This document shows positions 26,411 through 34,159 of a DNA stretch of 64,000 nt, one piece after another. The notes under the pieces were generated by a model. It saw only the letters and a list, made by a program, of their open reading frames with translations, was not told the DNA's origin and did no database searches. This stretch comes from an uncultured Prevotellaceae bacterium (GTDB lineage Bacteria > Bacteroidota > Bacteroidia > Bacteroidales > Bacteroidaceae): NCBI GenBank assembly GCA_902779455.1, contig CACZBS010000012.1, positions 1 through 64,000 of the forward strand, in the 5' to 3' direction. The position numbers and the translations under genes are program-made. How positions within the stretch are numbered: the stretch's first letter is position 1; the number at the start of each line of letters is the position of its first letter.

Positions 26411-27415
26411 ATGAAACGAACAACGATATTATTCCTGCTCCTCAGCCTGGTGGCCAAAGGAAGCGCCCAGGCACAGGAAACCGCCGACAGCATCCGGCGG
26501 GACAGCCTCGTGGCCGTCGGGCTCGGCCACTATGCCCGCGGGGCCTACCAGCGCTGCATCGACGTGCTCGACCCGCTGGCGCAGACGGTGCTCGCCGCGC
26601 AGGAGACACCGCTGCCGTCCGACGCCTACCATGCGCTCTACTACAGCTGTCAGCGGCTGGGCCGCCGGCCCGATATGTACTACTGGGGACAGAAGTGTCT
26701 GGACCGCGATGCCGACGACGCGGAGATCATCGCCGACATGGCGCGCCACTACAACGAGGAGGAGAAGCCCGACCTGGCCTTTCGGCTGACGGCCCCCTAC
26801 AACATGCGCCATCCGGAGCAGCTCAACGTGACGCGCCAGCTGGCCCACGCTTATTTCCAGAAGATGGTCTTCCCGCTGGCCGCCTACCTCTACCGCCAAC
26901 TGCTCGACGAGGGGCTGCGCACGTTCGACGTGGCCTATTCGCTCGGACTCTGCTATTTTCAGGACGAGAAGTTCGATTCGGCCTACGTCTTCCTGCGCCA
27001 GGCGGGCGAGATGAACCGTTTCCAGAACAGCAACTGCCTTTATCGCCTCGGCATCTCGGCCATCAAGACGGGACGGGCCGACGAGGGCGTGGAATATATC
27101 AATAAGGTGCTGGCGCAGCTGACGCCCAGCCCCGACCTCATCCGCTCGCTCCACGAGGAGCTGGCCGAGGGCTATGCCCAGCTGGGGCGCGACTCGCTCG
27201 AGCTGGAGGAGCTGAAGCTCGTGATGGTCCACGGCGGCTATGCCGACATGCAGGTGCTATGGCGCGTGGCGGGATGCTATGAGCGCATCGGCGACGAGGA
27301 CAACGCCCGCCATGCCTACCGCCAGTTTGTCAGCACGGCGGCCATGCTGCCCCCCGACAAGCGCGACCCGATGGTCGACGCATGGCTGCGCGAGGCCGAG
27401 AAGAAACTGAAATGA
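26411..27415 (+). CDS. Exported TPR-repeat protein
   Basis: 334 residues from this start. A signal peptide (MKRTTILFLLLSLVAKGSAQAQ) is followed by helical repeats with TPR character (ALYYSCQRLGRRPDMYYWGQKCL; VAYSLGLCYFQDEKFDSAYVFL; AGCYERIGDEDNARHAYRQFV). TPR proteins of this kind act as scaffolds; no partner is indicated except the BlaI/M56 pair 34 bases downstream, with which it may be co-transcribed. The ATGs at 26387 and 26402 are alternative starts; 26411 begins a canonical signal peptide. Confidence 0.78.
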   Translation: MKRTTILFLLLSLVAKGSAQAQETADSIRRDSLVAVGLGHYARGAYQRCIDVLDPLAQTVLAAQETPLPSDAYHALYYSCQRLGRRPDMYYWGQKCLDRDADDAEIIADMARHYNEEEKPDLAFRLTAPYNMRHPEQLNVTRQLAHAYFQKMVFPLAAYLYRQLLDEGLRTFDVAYSLGLCYFQDEKFDSAYVFLRQAGEMNRFQNSNCLYRLGISAIKTGRADEGVEYINKVLAQLTPSPDLIRSLHEELAEGYAQLGRDSLELEELKLVMVHGGYADMQVLWRVAGCYERIGDEDNARHAYRQFVSTAAMLPPDKRDPMVDAWLREAEKKLK

Positions 27416-27449
27416 CCGCCCATTGTCTATCGTCTAAACTCCTAAACTC

Positions 27450-27812
27450 ATGAAACAACTGACACAGAAAGAAGAAGAAATCATGGACCGCTACTGGCAG
27501 TACGGTCCCATGCAGATCCGCGAGCTGCAGACGCACTACGACGAGCCGCAGCCGCACGTGAACACACTGGCGACGCTGGTGAAGATCCTCGAGGAGAAGG
27601 GCTTCCTGGGCCATCGCGCCCTGACGGCCCGCTGCTTCCAGTATTTCGCCCGCATCTCGCGCGAGGAGTATCGGGGCGGGTCGCTCGCGGCCGTCGTCGA
27701 CAAACTCTTCGGACATTCCTACCTGAGCGCCGTCTCCACGCTGGTGAAGAGCGAGAAGATCTCGGTCGACGAGCTCAAGGAACTCATCCGCGAAGTGGAA
27801 GATAAAAGATAA
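27450..27812 (+). CDS. BlaI/MecI/CopY-family repressor
   Basis: 120 residues. The winged helix is in the first 75 residues (LTQKEEEIMDRYWQYGPMQIRELQ, then PHVNTLATLVKILEEKGFL, typical of the family), followed by the dimerisation helices (VDKLFGHSYLSAVSTLVKSEKISVDELKEL). It would repress its own operon until the paired M56 membrane protease signals. The C-terminal EDKR is encoded by a GATAAAA short repeat that continues past the stop. Confidence 0.93.
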   Translation: MKQLTQKEEEIMDRYWQYGPMQIRELQTHYDEPQPHVNTLATLVKILEEKGFLGHRALTARCFQYFARISREEYRGGSLAAVVDKLFGHSYLSAVSTLVKSEKISVDELKELIREVEDKR

Positions 27813-27834
27813 AAGATAATAGATAAGTCATAGA

Positions 27835-27992
27835 GAACCACGAATTTCACGAATTTCACGAATTCCACGAATCTCTCATACTCTGATGCCTATACAAGTG
27901 GGAGAAAATCCGGGAAATTTCAAAATATAATTTTACAAATTAGGATACATGAAGAAATGATAATTCAAGAAATTCGAGTAATTCGTGGTTCT
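27835..27992. repeat. CACGAATT repeat, family A, copy 2
   Basis: GAACCACGAATTTCACGAAT and further CACGAAT units (27835-27872) face AATTCGAGTAATTCGTGGTTC (27973-27993) across about 100 bases of AT-rich sequence. It separates the BlaI and M56 genes. Confidence 0.75.
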
Positions 27993-28021
27993 AAAATACA
28001 TCCGAAACTTCAGTAAGAAAT

Positions 28022-29299
28022 ATGATGTTGATATATCAATTTAAGGTGGGGGTGTGCCTTGTGGTGTTCTACCTGTTGTTCAAACTGCTGCTCAGTCGCG
28101 ACACGCTGCACCGCTTCAACCGCGCGTTGCTGCTCGTGCTGTCGGCGTCGGCCTTCGTGCTGCCCTGGCTGCACATGCCCTCGCTGCCTGCAGGCACCGC
28201 CGCCCAGCAAATCATCATCGGCCCGCTGACGGTCGTCGAGTCTGTTGCGTTGCCAACGCAACCAGCTGAAAATTCGGCCCCGCTGCCCCTGCACCTTATT
28301 TATTATGTGGGCCTCGCGGCCGTCCTCGCCTGGCAGCTTGGGTCGTTGTGGCAGCTGCGACGCCTGCTGGCCACGGCCACCGACAGCATCACTGCCCCCG
28401 GCGGCATACGCATCCACCTCCTGCCCGCCGACACGGCGCCCTTCAGCTTCTTCCGCCATGTCGCCATCAGTCGCGACGACTATCGCGACAACGCCCGCGA
28501 GATCCTCACCCACGAGCGGACCCACATCCGCCTGGGCCACTCGGCCGACATGCTGCTGATGAACCTGCTCGTCACGATACAGTGGTGGAACCCCGCCGCC
28601 TGGCTGCTGCGCCGCGAGCTGCAGCAGATCCACGAATACGAGGCCGATGAGGCCGTTCTCAAAGAGGGAGTCGACGCCCGGCAGTACCAGTTGCTGCTGA
28701 TACGCAAGTCCGTCGGGAACCAGCTATTCTCGATGGCAAACAATCTTAACCACAACTCATTAAAACAAAGAATCCGTATGATGAAAAGAACAAGAACCTC
28801 GCGATGGCAGTTGCTCAAGGCGCTGGCCGTCGTGCCCGTGGCGGCCCTCCTGGCCGTGGCCTGCGGGCAGAAGAGTGAGAAGGTTGATGGTGGCGAAGAA
28901 GAGCCGCTGACCGTAGGGGTCGAAGTGCCGGCTGATGCGCCCGAGGTGGCCGTCACTGGCTATGACGGAGGGGCGGAGACGCCCAAGGTGTTCGACGTCG
29001 TCGAGCAGATGCCCGAGTTCCCTGGCGGCACGGCCGAACTGATGCAGTTCCTGTCGAAGAACATGAAGTATCCTGATGAGGCCACAAAGGCCGGACAGGA
29101 GGGGCGCGTCATCGTGTCGTTCGTCGTCGAGGAGGACGGTCGCGTGACGAATGCCAAGGTTGTCAAGAGCGTCGCCCCGCTGCTCGATGCTGAGGCGCTG
29201 CGCGTCATCGGCCTGATGCCCCGCTGGGAGCCCGGCCGCCAGAACGGCGAGGCCGTGCGGGTGAAATACACCATCCCCGTGACCTTCAGGCTGCAGTAA
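28022..29299 (+). CDS. BlaR1-like M56 metallopeptidase with C-terminal TonB domain
   Basis: 425 residues. Hydrophobic helices at the N-terminus precede an M56 domain with the zinc motif HERTH near residue 164 and EADEAV near 208 (third ligand). A further helix near 265-280 leads to a TonB-C-like domain (about 320-425: MPEFPGGTAELMQFLSKNMKYP ... GRVIVSFVVEEDG). In this family the protease senses a periplasmic signal and inactivates the BlaI repressor; the TonB-like end is common in Bacteroidetes members and may contact the envelope. The fold is intact although a hairpin repeat encodes part of the region near residues 75-81. The regulated target is not evident: no beta-lactamase is in the window. 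Confidence 0.9.
   Translation: MMLIYQFKVGVCLVVFYLLFKLLLSRDTLHRFNRALLLVLSASAFVLPWLHMPSLPAGTAAQQIIIGPLTVVESVALPTQPAENSAPLPLHLIYYVGLAAVLAWQLGSLWQLRRLLATATDSITAPGGIRIHLLPADTAPFSFFRHVAISRDDYRDNAREILTHERTHIRLGHSADMLLMNLLVTIQWWNPAAWLLRRELQQIHEYEADEAVLKEGVDARQYQLLLIRKSVGNQLFSMANNLNHNSLKQRIRMMKRTRTSRWQLLKALAVVPVAALLAVACGQKSEKVDGGEEEPLTVGVEVPADAPEVAVTGYDGGAETPKVFDVVEQMPEFPGGTAELMQFLSKNMKYPDEATKAGQEGRVIVSFVVEEDGRVTNAKVVKSVAPLLDAEALRVIGLMPRWEPGRQNGEAVRVKYTIPVTFRLQ
28244..28262. repeat. Short hairpin inside the M56 gene
   Basis: Arms GTTGCGTT/AACGCAAC around a GCC loop, in frame within a periplasmic linker. It shares its core with the intergenic hairpin at 12474-12492. Confidence 0.75.
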
Positions 29300-29332
29300 A
29301 TCCCTCTCTCTCGTTTTTGTAGAAGCGAGCCG

Positions 29333-29380
29333 GGCTGTCTCGTTGGCGTGCGAACGTCGCGGAGACAGCCTGTTTCTTTT
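29333..29380 (+). terminator. Terminator of the M56 gene
   Basis: The stem GGCTGTCTC/GAGACAGCC (29333-29341 with 29362-29370) is followed by TGTTTCTTTT. Confidence 0.65.
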
Positions 29381-29440
29381 GAGAGCTGACGTTGCACACG
29401 TGACGCGGGAGTGTGCAAAAACGAAAAAAATCACGGAAAA

Positions 29441-29474
29441 GTTGTCCGTATATCAAAAAAAGTTTGTAACTTTG
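29441..29474 (+). promoter_or_regulatory. Promoter of the DUF177-rpmF-fabH operon
   Basis: GTTG (29441-29444), 22 bp, TAACTTTG (29467-29474), followed by GCAGCCGC and the ATG at 29495. Confidence 0.7.
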
Positions 29475-29494
29475 CAGCCGCAAAAAAAGTGTAT

Positions 29495-30025
29495 ATGTGT
29501 TACTTAGAGCGATTTAAGATTGATTTAAAAGCACTTACGCAGGACGTCACGCCCTTGGGGTGGGAGCTCGACGATCGGTTCTTCCAGTCGCTCGAGGGTG
29601 CTCAGCTGCAGAGTGGCTCGCTGCATGTGTCGGGGTCTATACGCAAGGCCGTCGGCTTTTATGAGCTCACGCTGCACACGAGCGGCACGGTTCAGGTGGT
29701 CTGCGACCGCTGTCTCGACATGATGGATCAGCCCATCGAGGCCGACCTCCGACTGATAGTGAAACTGGGCCCTGAATACACCGAGGATGATGACCTGATC
29801 GTCGTGGACGAGACTGATCCTGTGCTCGCCACGGCATGGCTCATCTACGAGTCAGTCGCACTGGCGGTACCCATCCAGCACGTTCACCAACTTGGCGGTT
29901 GCAACGATGCCATGATGCGGGTGCTCGAGGAGCACTCGGCTGCCCGAAGCAGTGATGCGGACGACAAGGAGACTGACCCGCGGTGGGAGGCACTTCTTAA
30001 GCTAAAAGTGAAGAGTGAAGAGTGA
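29495..30025 (+). CDS. DUF177 (YceD) family protein
   Basis: 176 residues. YceD-family proteins sit upstream of rpmF in most bacteria; roles in 23S rRNA processing and ribosome assembly have been proposed in plants and bacteria. The conserved cysteine segment VVCDRCLDMMDQPIEADL lies in the middle. The ATG at 29495 is chosen because it follows the promoter; an upstream in-frame ATG at 29411 precedes it. The last residues (KVKSEE) and the stop are encoded by an AGTGAAGAGTGAAG repeat. The order DUF177-rpmF-fabH is typical of the phylum. Confidence 0.88.
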   Translation: MCYLERFKIDLKALTQDVTPLGWELDDRFFQSLEGAQLQSGSLHVSGSIRKAVGFYELTLHTSGTVQVVCDRCLDMMDQPIEADLRLIVKLGPEYTEDDDLIVVDETDPVLATAWLIYESVALAVPIQHVHQLGGCNDAMMRVLEEHSAARSSDADDKETDPRWEALLKLKVKSEE

Positions 30026-30033
30026 AAAGTGAA
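30004..30033. repeat. AAGAGTGAAG tandem repeat over the DUF177 stop (family E)
   Basis: AAGTGAAGAGTGAAGAGTGA and its continuation cover the last codons and stop of the DUF177 gene. Confidence 0.7.
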
Positions 30034-30092
30034 TAATTTGCTGCCGCTCTGAATCATCGTAAAACGTAAAACATTAAAATAATAAATCAATT

Positions 30093-30284
30093 ATGGCACA
30101 TCCTAAAAGAAGACAATCAAGTCAGCGTCAGGCCAAGCGTCGCACACACGACAAGGCAGTAGCACCCACATTGGCAGTATGCCCCAACTGCGGAGCTTAC
30201 TATGTTTACCACACCGTATGCCCCACTTGCGGCTACTATCGCGGCAAGGTGGCTATCAAGATGGAAGACGAAGTCGCTGAATAA
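30093..30284 (+). CDS. rpmF: 50S ribosomal protein L32
   Basis: 63 residues. It begins MAHPKRRQSSQRQAKRRTHD, the conserved L32 start, and has two zinc-binding CPNCG and CPTCG knuckles near residues 29 and 44. It is a structural protein of the large ribosomal subunit. It lies between DUF177 and fabH as usual. Confidence 0.98.
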   Translation: MAHPKRRQSSQRQAKRRTHDKAVAPTLAVCPNCGAYYVYHTVCPTCGYYRGKVAIKMEDEVAE

Positions 30285-30299
30285 TCCTTTGCTCTGATA

Positions 30300-31301
30300 A
30301 TGGGAAAGATTAACGCGATCATAACTGGCGTTGCCGGCTATGTGCCTGACTATGTCCTCACCAATGAGGAGCTGTCGCGCATGGTCGACACCAACGACGA
30401 GTGGATTATGACGCGTGTCGGAATCAAGGAGCGCCGAATCCTTACTGAAGAGGGGCTCGGCACTTCTTATATGGCGCGCAAAGCAGCCAAGGCTCTGCTG
30501 AAGAAGACGGGCACGAACCCCGACGAGATCGACGCCCTCATCGTCGCCACCTCGACGGCCGACTATCACTACCCCTCGACGGCCAGCATCGTGCTCGGCA
30601 AGCTGGGGCTGAAGAATGCCATGGCCTTCGACTTCTGGGCAGCCTGCTGCGGATTCATCTACTCACTCGACGTAGCGACGTCGATGATTCAAAGTGGTCG
30701 CTACAAGAAGATTCTGCTCATCGGAGCCGACAAGATGTCGTCGGCCACCGACTATAAGGACCGCCAGACCTGTCCGCTCTTCGGCGACGGCGCTGGCGCC
30801 GTGATGCTCGAAGCCACTGAGGACACCAGCCTCGGACTGCAGGACAGCTACCTGCGCACCGACGGCATGGGTCTGCCCTTCCTGCACATGAAGGCCGGTG
30901 GCTCGGTCTATCCGGCCAGCCACTTCAGTGTCGACCACCGCATGCACTACACCTATCAGGAAGGCCGTACCGTCTTCCGCTACGCCGTGACCAACATGAG
31001 CGACGACTGCGAGCTCATCGCCAAGCGCAACGGACTCGACAAGGACAGCATCCAGTGGGTCATTCCTCATCAGGCCAACATGCGCATCATCGAGGCCGTG
31101 GCCAAGCGGCTGGAGATGCCTATGGAGAAGGTGATGTGCAACATCGAACGCTACGGCAACACGTCGGCTGCCACCATCCCCCTGGCACTCTGGGAGTATG
31201 AACCCAAGCTGCGCAAGGGCGACAACATCATCATGACAGCCTTCGGAGCCGGCTTCGTCCACGGAGCCAACTTCCTGCGCTGGGCCTACGATGGTGCTTA
31301 A
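30300..31301 (+). CDS. fabH: 3-oxoacyl-ACP synthase III (KAS III)
   Basis: 333 residues. It condenses acetyl-CoA or branched acyl-CoA with malonyl-ACP to start fatty acid synthesis. The catalytic triad is visible: Cys in FDFWAACCGF near 116, His in VIPHQANMRI near 258 and Asn in ERYGNTSAATIPLAL near 285. It starts 15 bases after rpmF. Cytoplasmic. Confidence 0.97.
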   Translation: MGKINAIITGVAGYVPDYVLTNEELSRMVDTNDEWIMTRVGIKERRILTEEGLGTSYMARKAAKALLKKTGTNPDEIDALIVATSTADYHYPSTASIVLGKLGLKNAMAFDFWAACCGFIYSLDVATSMIQSGRYKKILLIGADKMSSATDYKDRQTCPLFGDGAGAVMLEATEDTSLGLQDSYLRTDGMGLPFLHMKAGGSVYPASHFSVDHRMHYTYQEGRTVFRYAVTNMSDDCELIAKRNGLDKDSIQWVIPHQANMRIIEAVAKRLEMPMEKVMCNIERYGNTSAATIPLALWEYEPKLRKGDNIIMTAFGAGFVHGANFLRWAYDGA

Positions 31302-31307
31302 GCAAGG

Positions 31308-31447
31308 AAGAGTTGAGAAGTGAGAATTAAGAAGTGTCGGCTATGCCGAGTAAGAGTTGAGAAGTAATAGCAGCGCATTTAATTCTAAATTCTTACATCT
31401 TAATCGTAGCGGAGCGAGAATACCTCTTAATTCTTAATTCTAAATTC
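31308..31447. repeat. Family E repeat cluster between fabH and era
   Basis: Forward units (AGTTGAGAAGTGAGAATTAA, then AGAGTTGAGAAGT) at 31309-31366 face reverse units (TTCTAAATTCTTAC, TTAATTCTTAATTCTAAATT) at 31382-31447, giving a loose inverted arrangement. It fills the intergenic space before era. Confidence 0.7.
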
Positions 31448-31457
31448 ATAAGTCAAT

Positions 31458-32339
31458 ATGCATAAGGCAGGATTCGTCAATATCGTTGGGAATCCCAACG
31501 TCGGAAAAAGTACGCTCATGAACCAGTTGGTTGGTGAGCGTATTTCCATTGCTACCTTTAAGGCACAGACCACGCGCCACCGTATCATGGGCATCGTCAA
31601 TACCGACGACATGCAGATCGTCTTCTCTGACACGCCGGGCGTGCTGAAGCCGAACTACAAGCTGCAGGAGTCGATGCTCGCCTTCTCGGAGTCGGCACTC
31701 CAGGATGCCGACGTGCTGCTCTACGTCACCGATGTCGTCGAGAATCCCGAGAAGAACATGGACTTCCTCGAGAAGGTGCAGAAGATGCAGATTCCCGTGC
31801 TGCTGCTCATCAACAAGATTGACGAGAGCGACCAGAAAACGCTGGGCGACCTCGTCGAGAAGTGGCACTCGCTGCTCCCCAACGCCGAGATCCTGCCCAT
31901 CTCGGCAAAGAACAAGTTCGGCACCGACCTGCTGCTGAAGCGCATCCAGGAGCTGCTGCCCGAGAGCCCCGCCTTCTTCGACAAGGACCAGCTGACGGAC
32001 AAGCCCGCCCGCTTCTTCGTCTCGGAGATTATCCGCGAAAAGATCCTGCTCTACTACGACAAGGAGATTCCCTACTCGGTGGAGGTTGTCGTCGAGCGCT
32101 TCAAGGAGGACGACCGCCAGATCCACATCAACGCCGTCATCTACGTCGAGCGCGAGTCGCAGAAGGGCATCATCATCGGCCACCAGGGCGTCGCCCTGAA
32201 AAAGGTCTCGACCGAGGCCCGCAAGACCCTTGAGAAGTTCTTCGACAAGCACATCTACCTCGAGATCTTCGTCAAGGTCGACAAGGACTGGCGCTCCTCG
32301 AAGAAGGAACTCGACAACTTCGGGTATAACCCCGAGTAG
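31458..32339 (+). CDS. era: GTPase Era
   Basis: 293 residues. The GTPase domain has GNPNVGKST (G1) near residue 9, DTPGV (G3) near 57 and NKID (G4) near 118. The C-terminal KH domain includes IIIGHQGVALKKVSTEARK near 235-255. It binds 16S rRNA near its 3' end and checks small-subunit maturation. In many Bacteroidales der follows directly; here an 18-kb block intervenes. Confidence 0.97.
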   Translation: MHKAGFVNIVGNPNVGKSTLMNQLVGERISIATFKAQTTRHRIMGIVNTDDMQIVFSDTPGVLKPNYKLQESMLAFSESALQDADVLLYVTDVVENPEKNMDFLEKVQKMQIPVLLLINKIDESDQKTLGDLVEKWHSLLPNAEILPISAKNKFGTDLLLKRIQELLPESPAFFDKDQLTDKPARFFVSEIIREKILLYYDKEIPYSVEVVVERFKEDDRQIHINAVIYVERESQKGIIIGHQGVALKKVSTEARKTLEKFFDKHIYLEIFVKVDKDWRSSKKELDNFGYNPE

Positions 32340-32348
32340 GACGGTCTT

Positions 32349-34049
32349 ATGAAGTTATTCCAGACTCTCATCCGCGCTTTATTCCTCTGCTTTCTTTTTT
32401 TTCAGAATCAGGGCGTGGGAGCACAGGAGGTCCAAATAAAAATAGATGACCGCCTGATGACTATGTCAGGTACTGAACTTGTTAATCTGGGGCTGGATTA
32501 TCTTCGGGCACGCAATATGCCAGACAGCGCATTACTCTGTTTTACAATCCAGGCCAATCGACGGTTCGTGAATCCCAAGGATTCAACGGAACAGGTGGCC
32601 TGTGCTGAGGCCTTGAATTATCTTGGCGTACTGTATAAGGCATATTTCTCTGACTATCAAAAAGCATGGGGATTCTATCATCTTTCTGAGGAATATGCTG
32701 TCAAGCATCATCAGGATCACTTATTGCCTAAAATCCATAATAACATGGCGGGGCTGACGCTGCTCAGTACATTGCCTGACCATCAAAGAATGGGTCATGT
32801 GACAGACAGTGTTCTCTTGAGGTCGATGCGGACATTTGAGGAGGCAGCCCTTCTGGGACAACAAGAACTGATGGGCGTCATTGCATCTAATCTGGCAGCC
32901 TTGGGGCTTAACTGTCATGCAGTAGACAAAGTAGGTAGCGTATTGCGTAAGTTTTGCAGTATGAAGCTAAGCGAAGAAGACAATCCAACCCTTGTTCATG
33001 CCCGTTATTTATGCAAGGCCGTTTTGGCATCCGGTGAGGAGAGTTCTGCTGAGGAGTCCATTGCCTTTCTTGATTCCGCTCTGAGTTGTGGCTATGCGAA
33101 GAATCATCAGGAAAGGTGCAACGACTCAGTGATCAATTACCTGATGCGCTATGCCATTCTGTTTGAGAAAGAATTGTATCCGAAAGCTTTGGCAACCGCC
33201 GACAGTCTGATTTGTATTGCTTCAAGAAACGGCCATCATATAGGCTTGGCAGGTATTTATCAAGATTTGAGTGACTATTATAAATCTGAGGGGAAACAGC
33301 AGGATGCAGACAAATATGAGTTGCTGTTCCATCGCGAAAAGGACATTATTGTTAACCAAAGCAATCTGAGGGATATTGAAAAGACTAAGTTCCTTTTTGA
33401 AATTGACAATCTGAATCAGAAGGCACGCGAGCAGGCTCACCGAGAAAGAATCAAAACTTACATGATGTATGGGACGGCTGTCGTTGTTGTTTTGCTGGTT
33501 TGCATGCTGATTTTGGTTGTCAGGAAATACCGGCAGACACAGGAAAAGAACAGGCAACTCTATCTGAAAAATACCGACTTGCTGAAGGCTCATGAAGAAG
33601 AAGTGAGACGATGGGAACTGGCCGTGGCTGATAACGTCGGGAAACCGAAGGCAAAATACGAGAAGAACCCGATGGATGAAAACGGCAAACAGGACTTGAT
33701 GCACAGGGTGTTCCTCGTCATGGAGAAGTCTGAAGACGTCTTTAAACCAAATTTCACCCTCGACCGACTGGCCGAGTTGGTGGATGCCAACCCAACATAT
33801 GTGTCGTATGTCATTAACGAGAAGCGACAGTGCAATTTCAATGTCCTGCTTAACGAATACCGCATCAAGGAGGCATGCCGCAGAATGAGCGATGCAGAGC
33901 ACTATGGGCACCTGAGCATTGAGGGCATTGCTGCAAGCGTTGGCATCAAGTCACGTACAAACTTCTCAACAAACTTCAAGAAATATACAGGCCTTACTCC
34001 ATCGGAATATCAACGCATGGCCCGCGAAAACAGCCGGAAACAGGACTAA
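32349..34049 (+). CDS. Membrane-anchored TPR protein with AraC-type DNA-binding domain
   Basis: 566 residues. A signal or anchor sequence is followed by TPR-like helices (about 40-365), a membrane helix (about 372-392), a short coiled coil and an AraC-type helix-turn-helix (about 460-560; FTLDRLAELVDANPTYVSYVIN, ending FSTNFKKYTGLTPSEYQRM). This architecture is a known Bacteroidetes one-piece transcription factor lacking kinase domains. It begins nine bases after era, so read-through is likely. Its codon use is more AT-rich than that of era, pointing to a different origin. Confidence 0.87.
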   Translation: MKLFQTLIRALFLCFLFFQNQGVGAQEVQIKIDDRLMTMSGTELVNLGLDYLRARNMPDSALLCFTIQANRRFVNPKDSTEQVACAEALNYLGVLYKAYFSDYQKAWGFYHLSEEYAVKHHQDHLLPKIHNNMAGLTLLSTLPDHQRMGHVTDSVLLRSMRTFEEAALLGQQELMGVIASNLAALGLNCHAVDKVGSVLRKFCSMKLSEEDNPTLVHARYLCKAVLASGEESSAEESIAFLDSALSCGYAKNHQERCNDSVINYLMRYAILFEKELYPKALATADSLICIASRNGHHIGLAGIYQDLSDYYKSEGKQQDADKYELLFHREKDIIVNQSNLRDIEKTKFLFEIDNLNQKAREQAHRERIKTYMMYGTAVVVVLLVCMLILVVRKYRQTQEKNRQLYLKNTDLLKAHEEEVRRWELAVADNVGKPKAKYEKNPMDENGKQDLMHRVFLVMEKSEDVFKPNFTLDRLAELVDANPTYVSYVINEKRQCNFNVLLNEYRIKEACRRMSDAEHYGHLSIEGIAASVGIKSRTNFSTNFKKYTGLTPSEYQRMARENSRKQD

Positions 34050-34093
34050 TTGGTTCCAAATGATAATCTGATACATCTTGAGGAGTCTTCCTT

Positions 34094-34125
34094 TCTGCAC
34101 CAATTCTTGTTTTGCATTATCTTTG
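34094..34125 (+). promoter_or_regulatory. Promoter of the secreted-protein gene at 34160
   Basis: TCTG (34094-34097), 20 bp, TATCTTTG (34118-34125). Confidence 0.65.
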
Positions 34126-34159
34126 CGGTGTCAAAACTATTTATTCACTTAATCATTAA

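Noticed and set aside
28022-29299. Classical beta-lactam resistance locus
   Set aside because: BlaI and BlaR1-like genes are present but there is no beta-lactamase or PBP2a gene nearby, and the TonB-like end is typical of other regulators.
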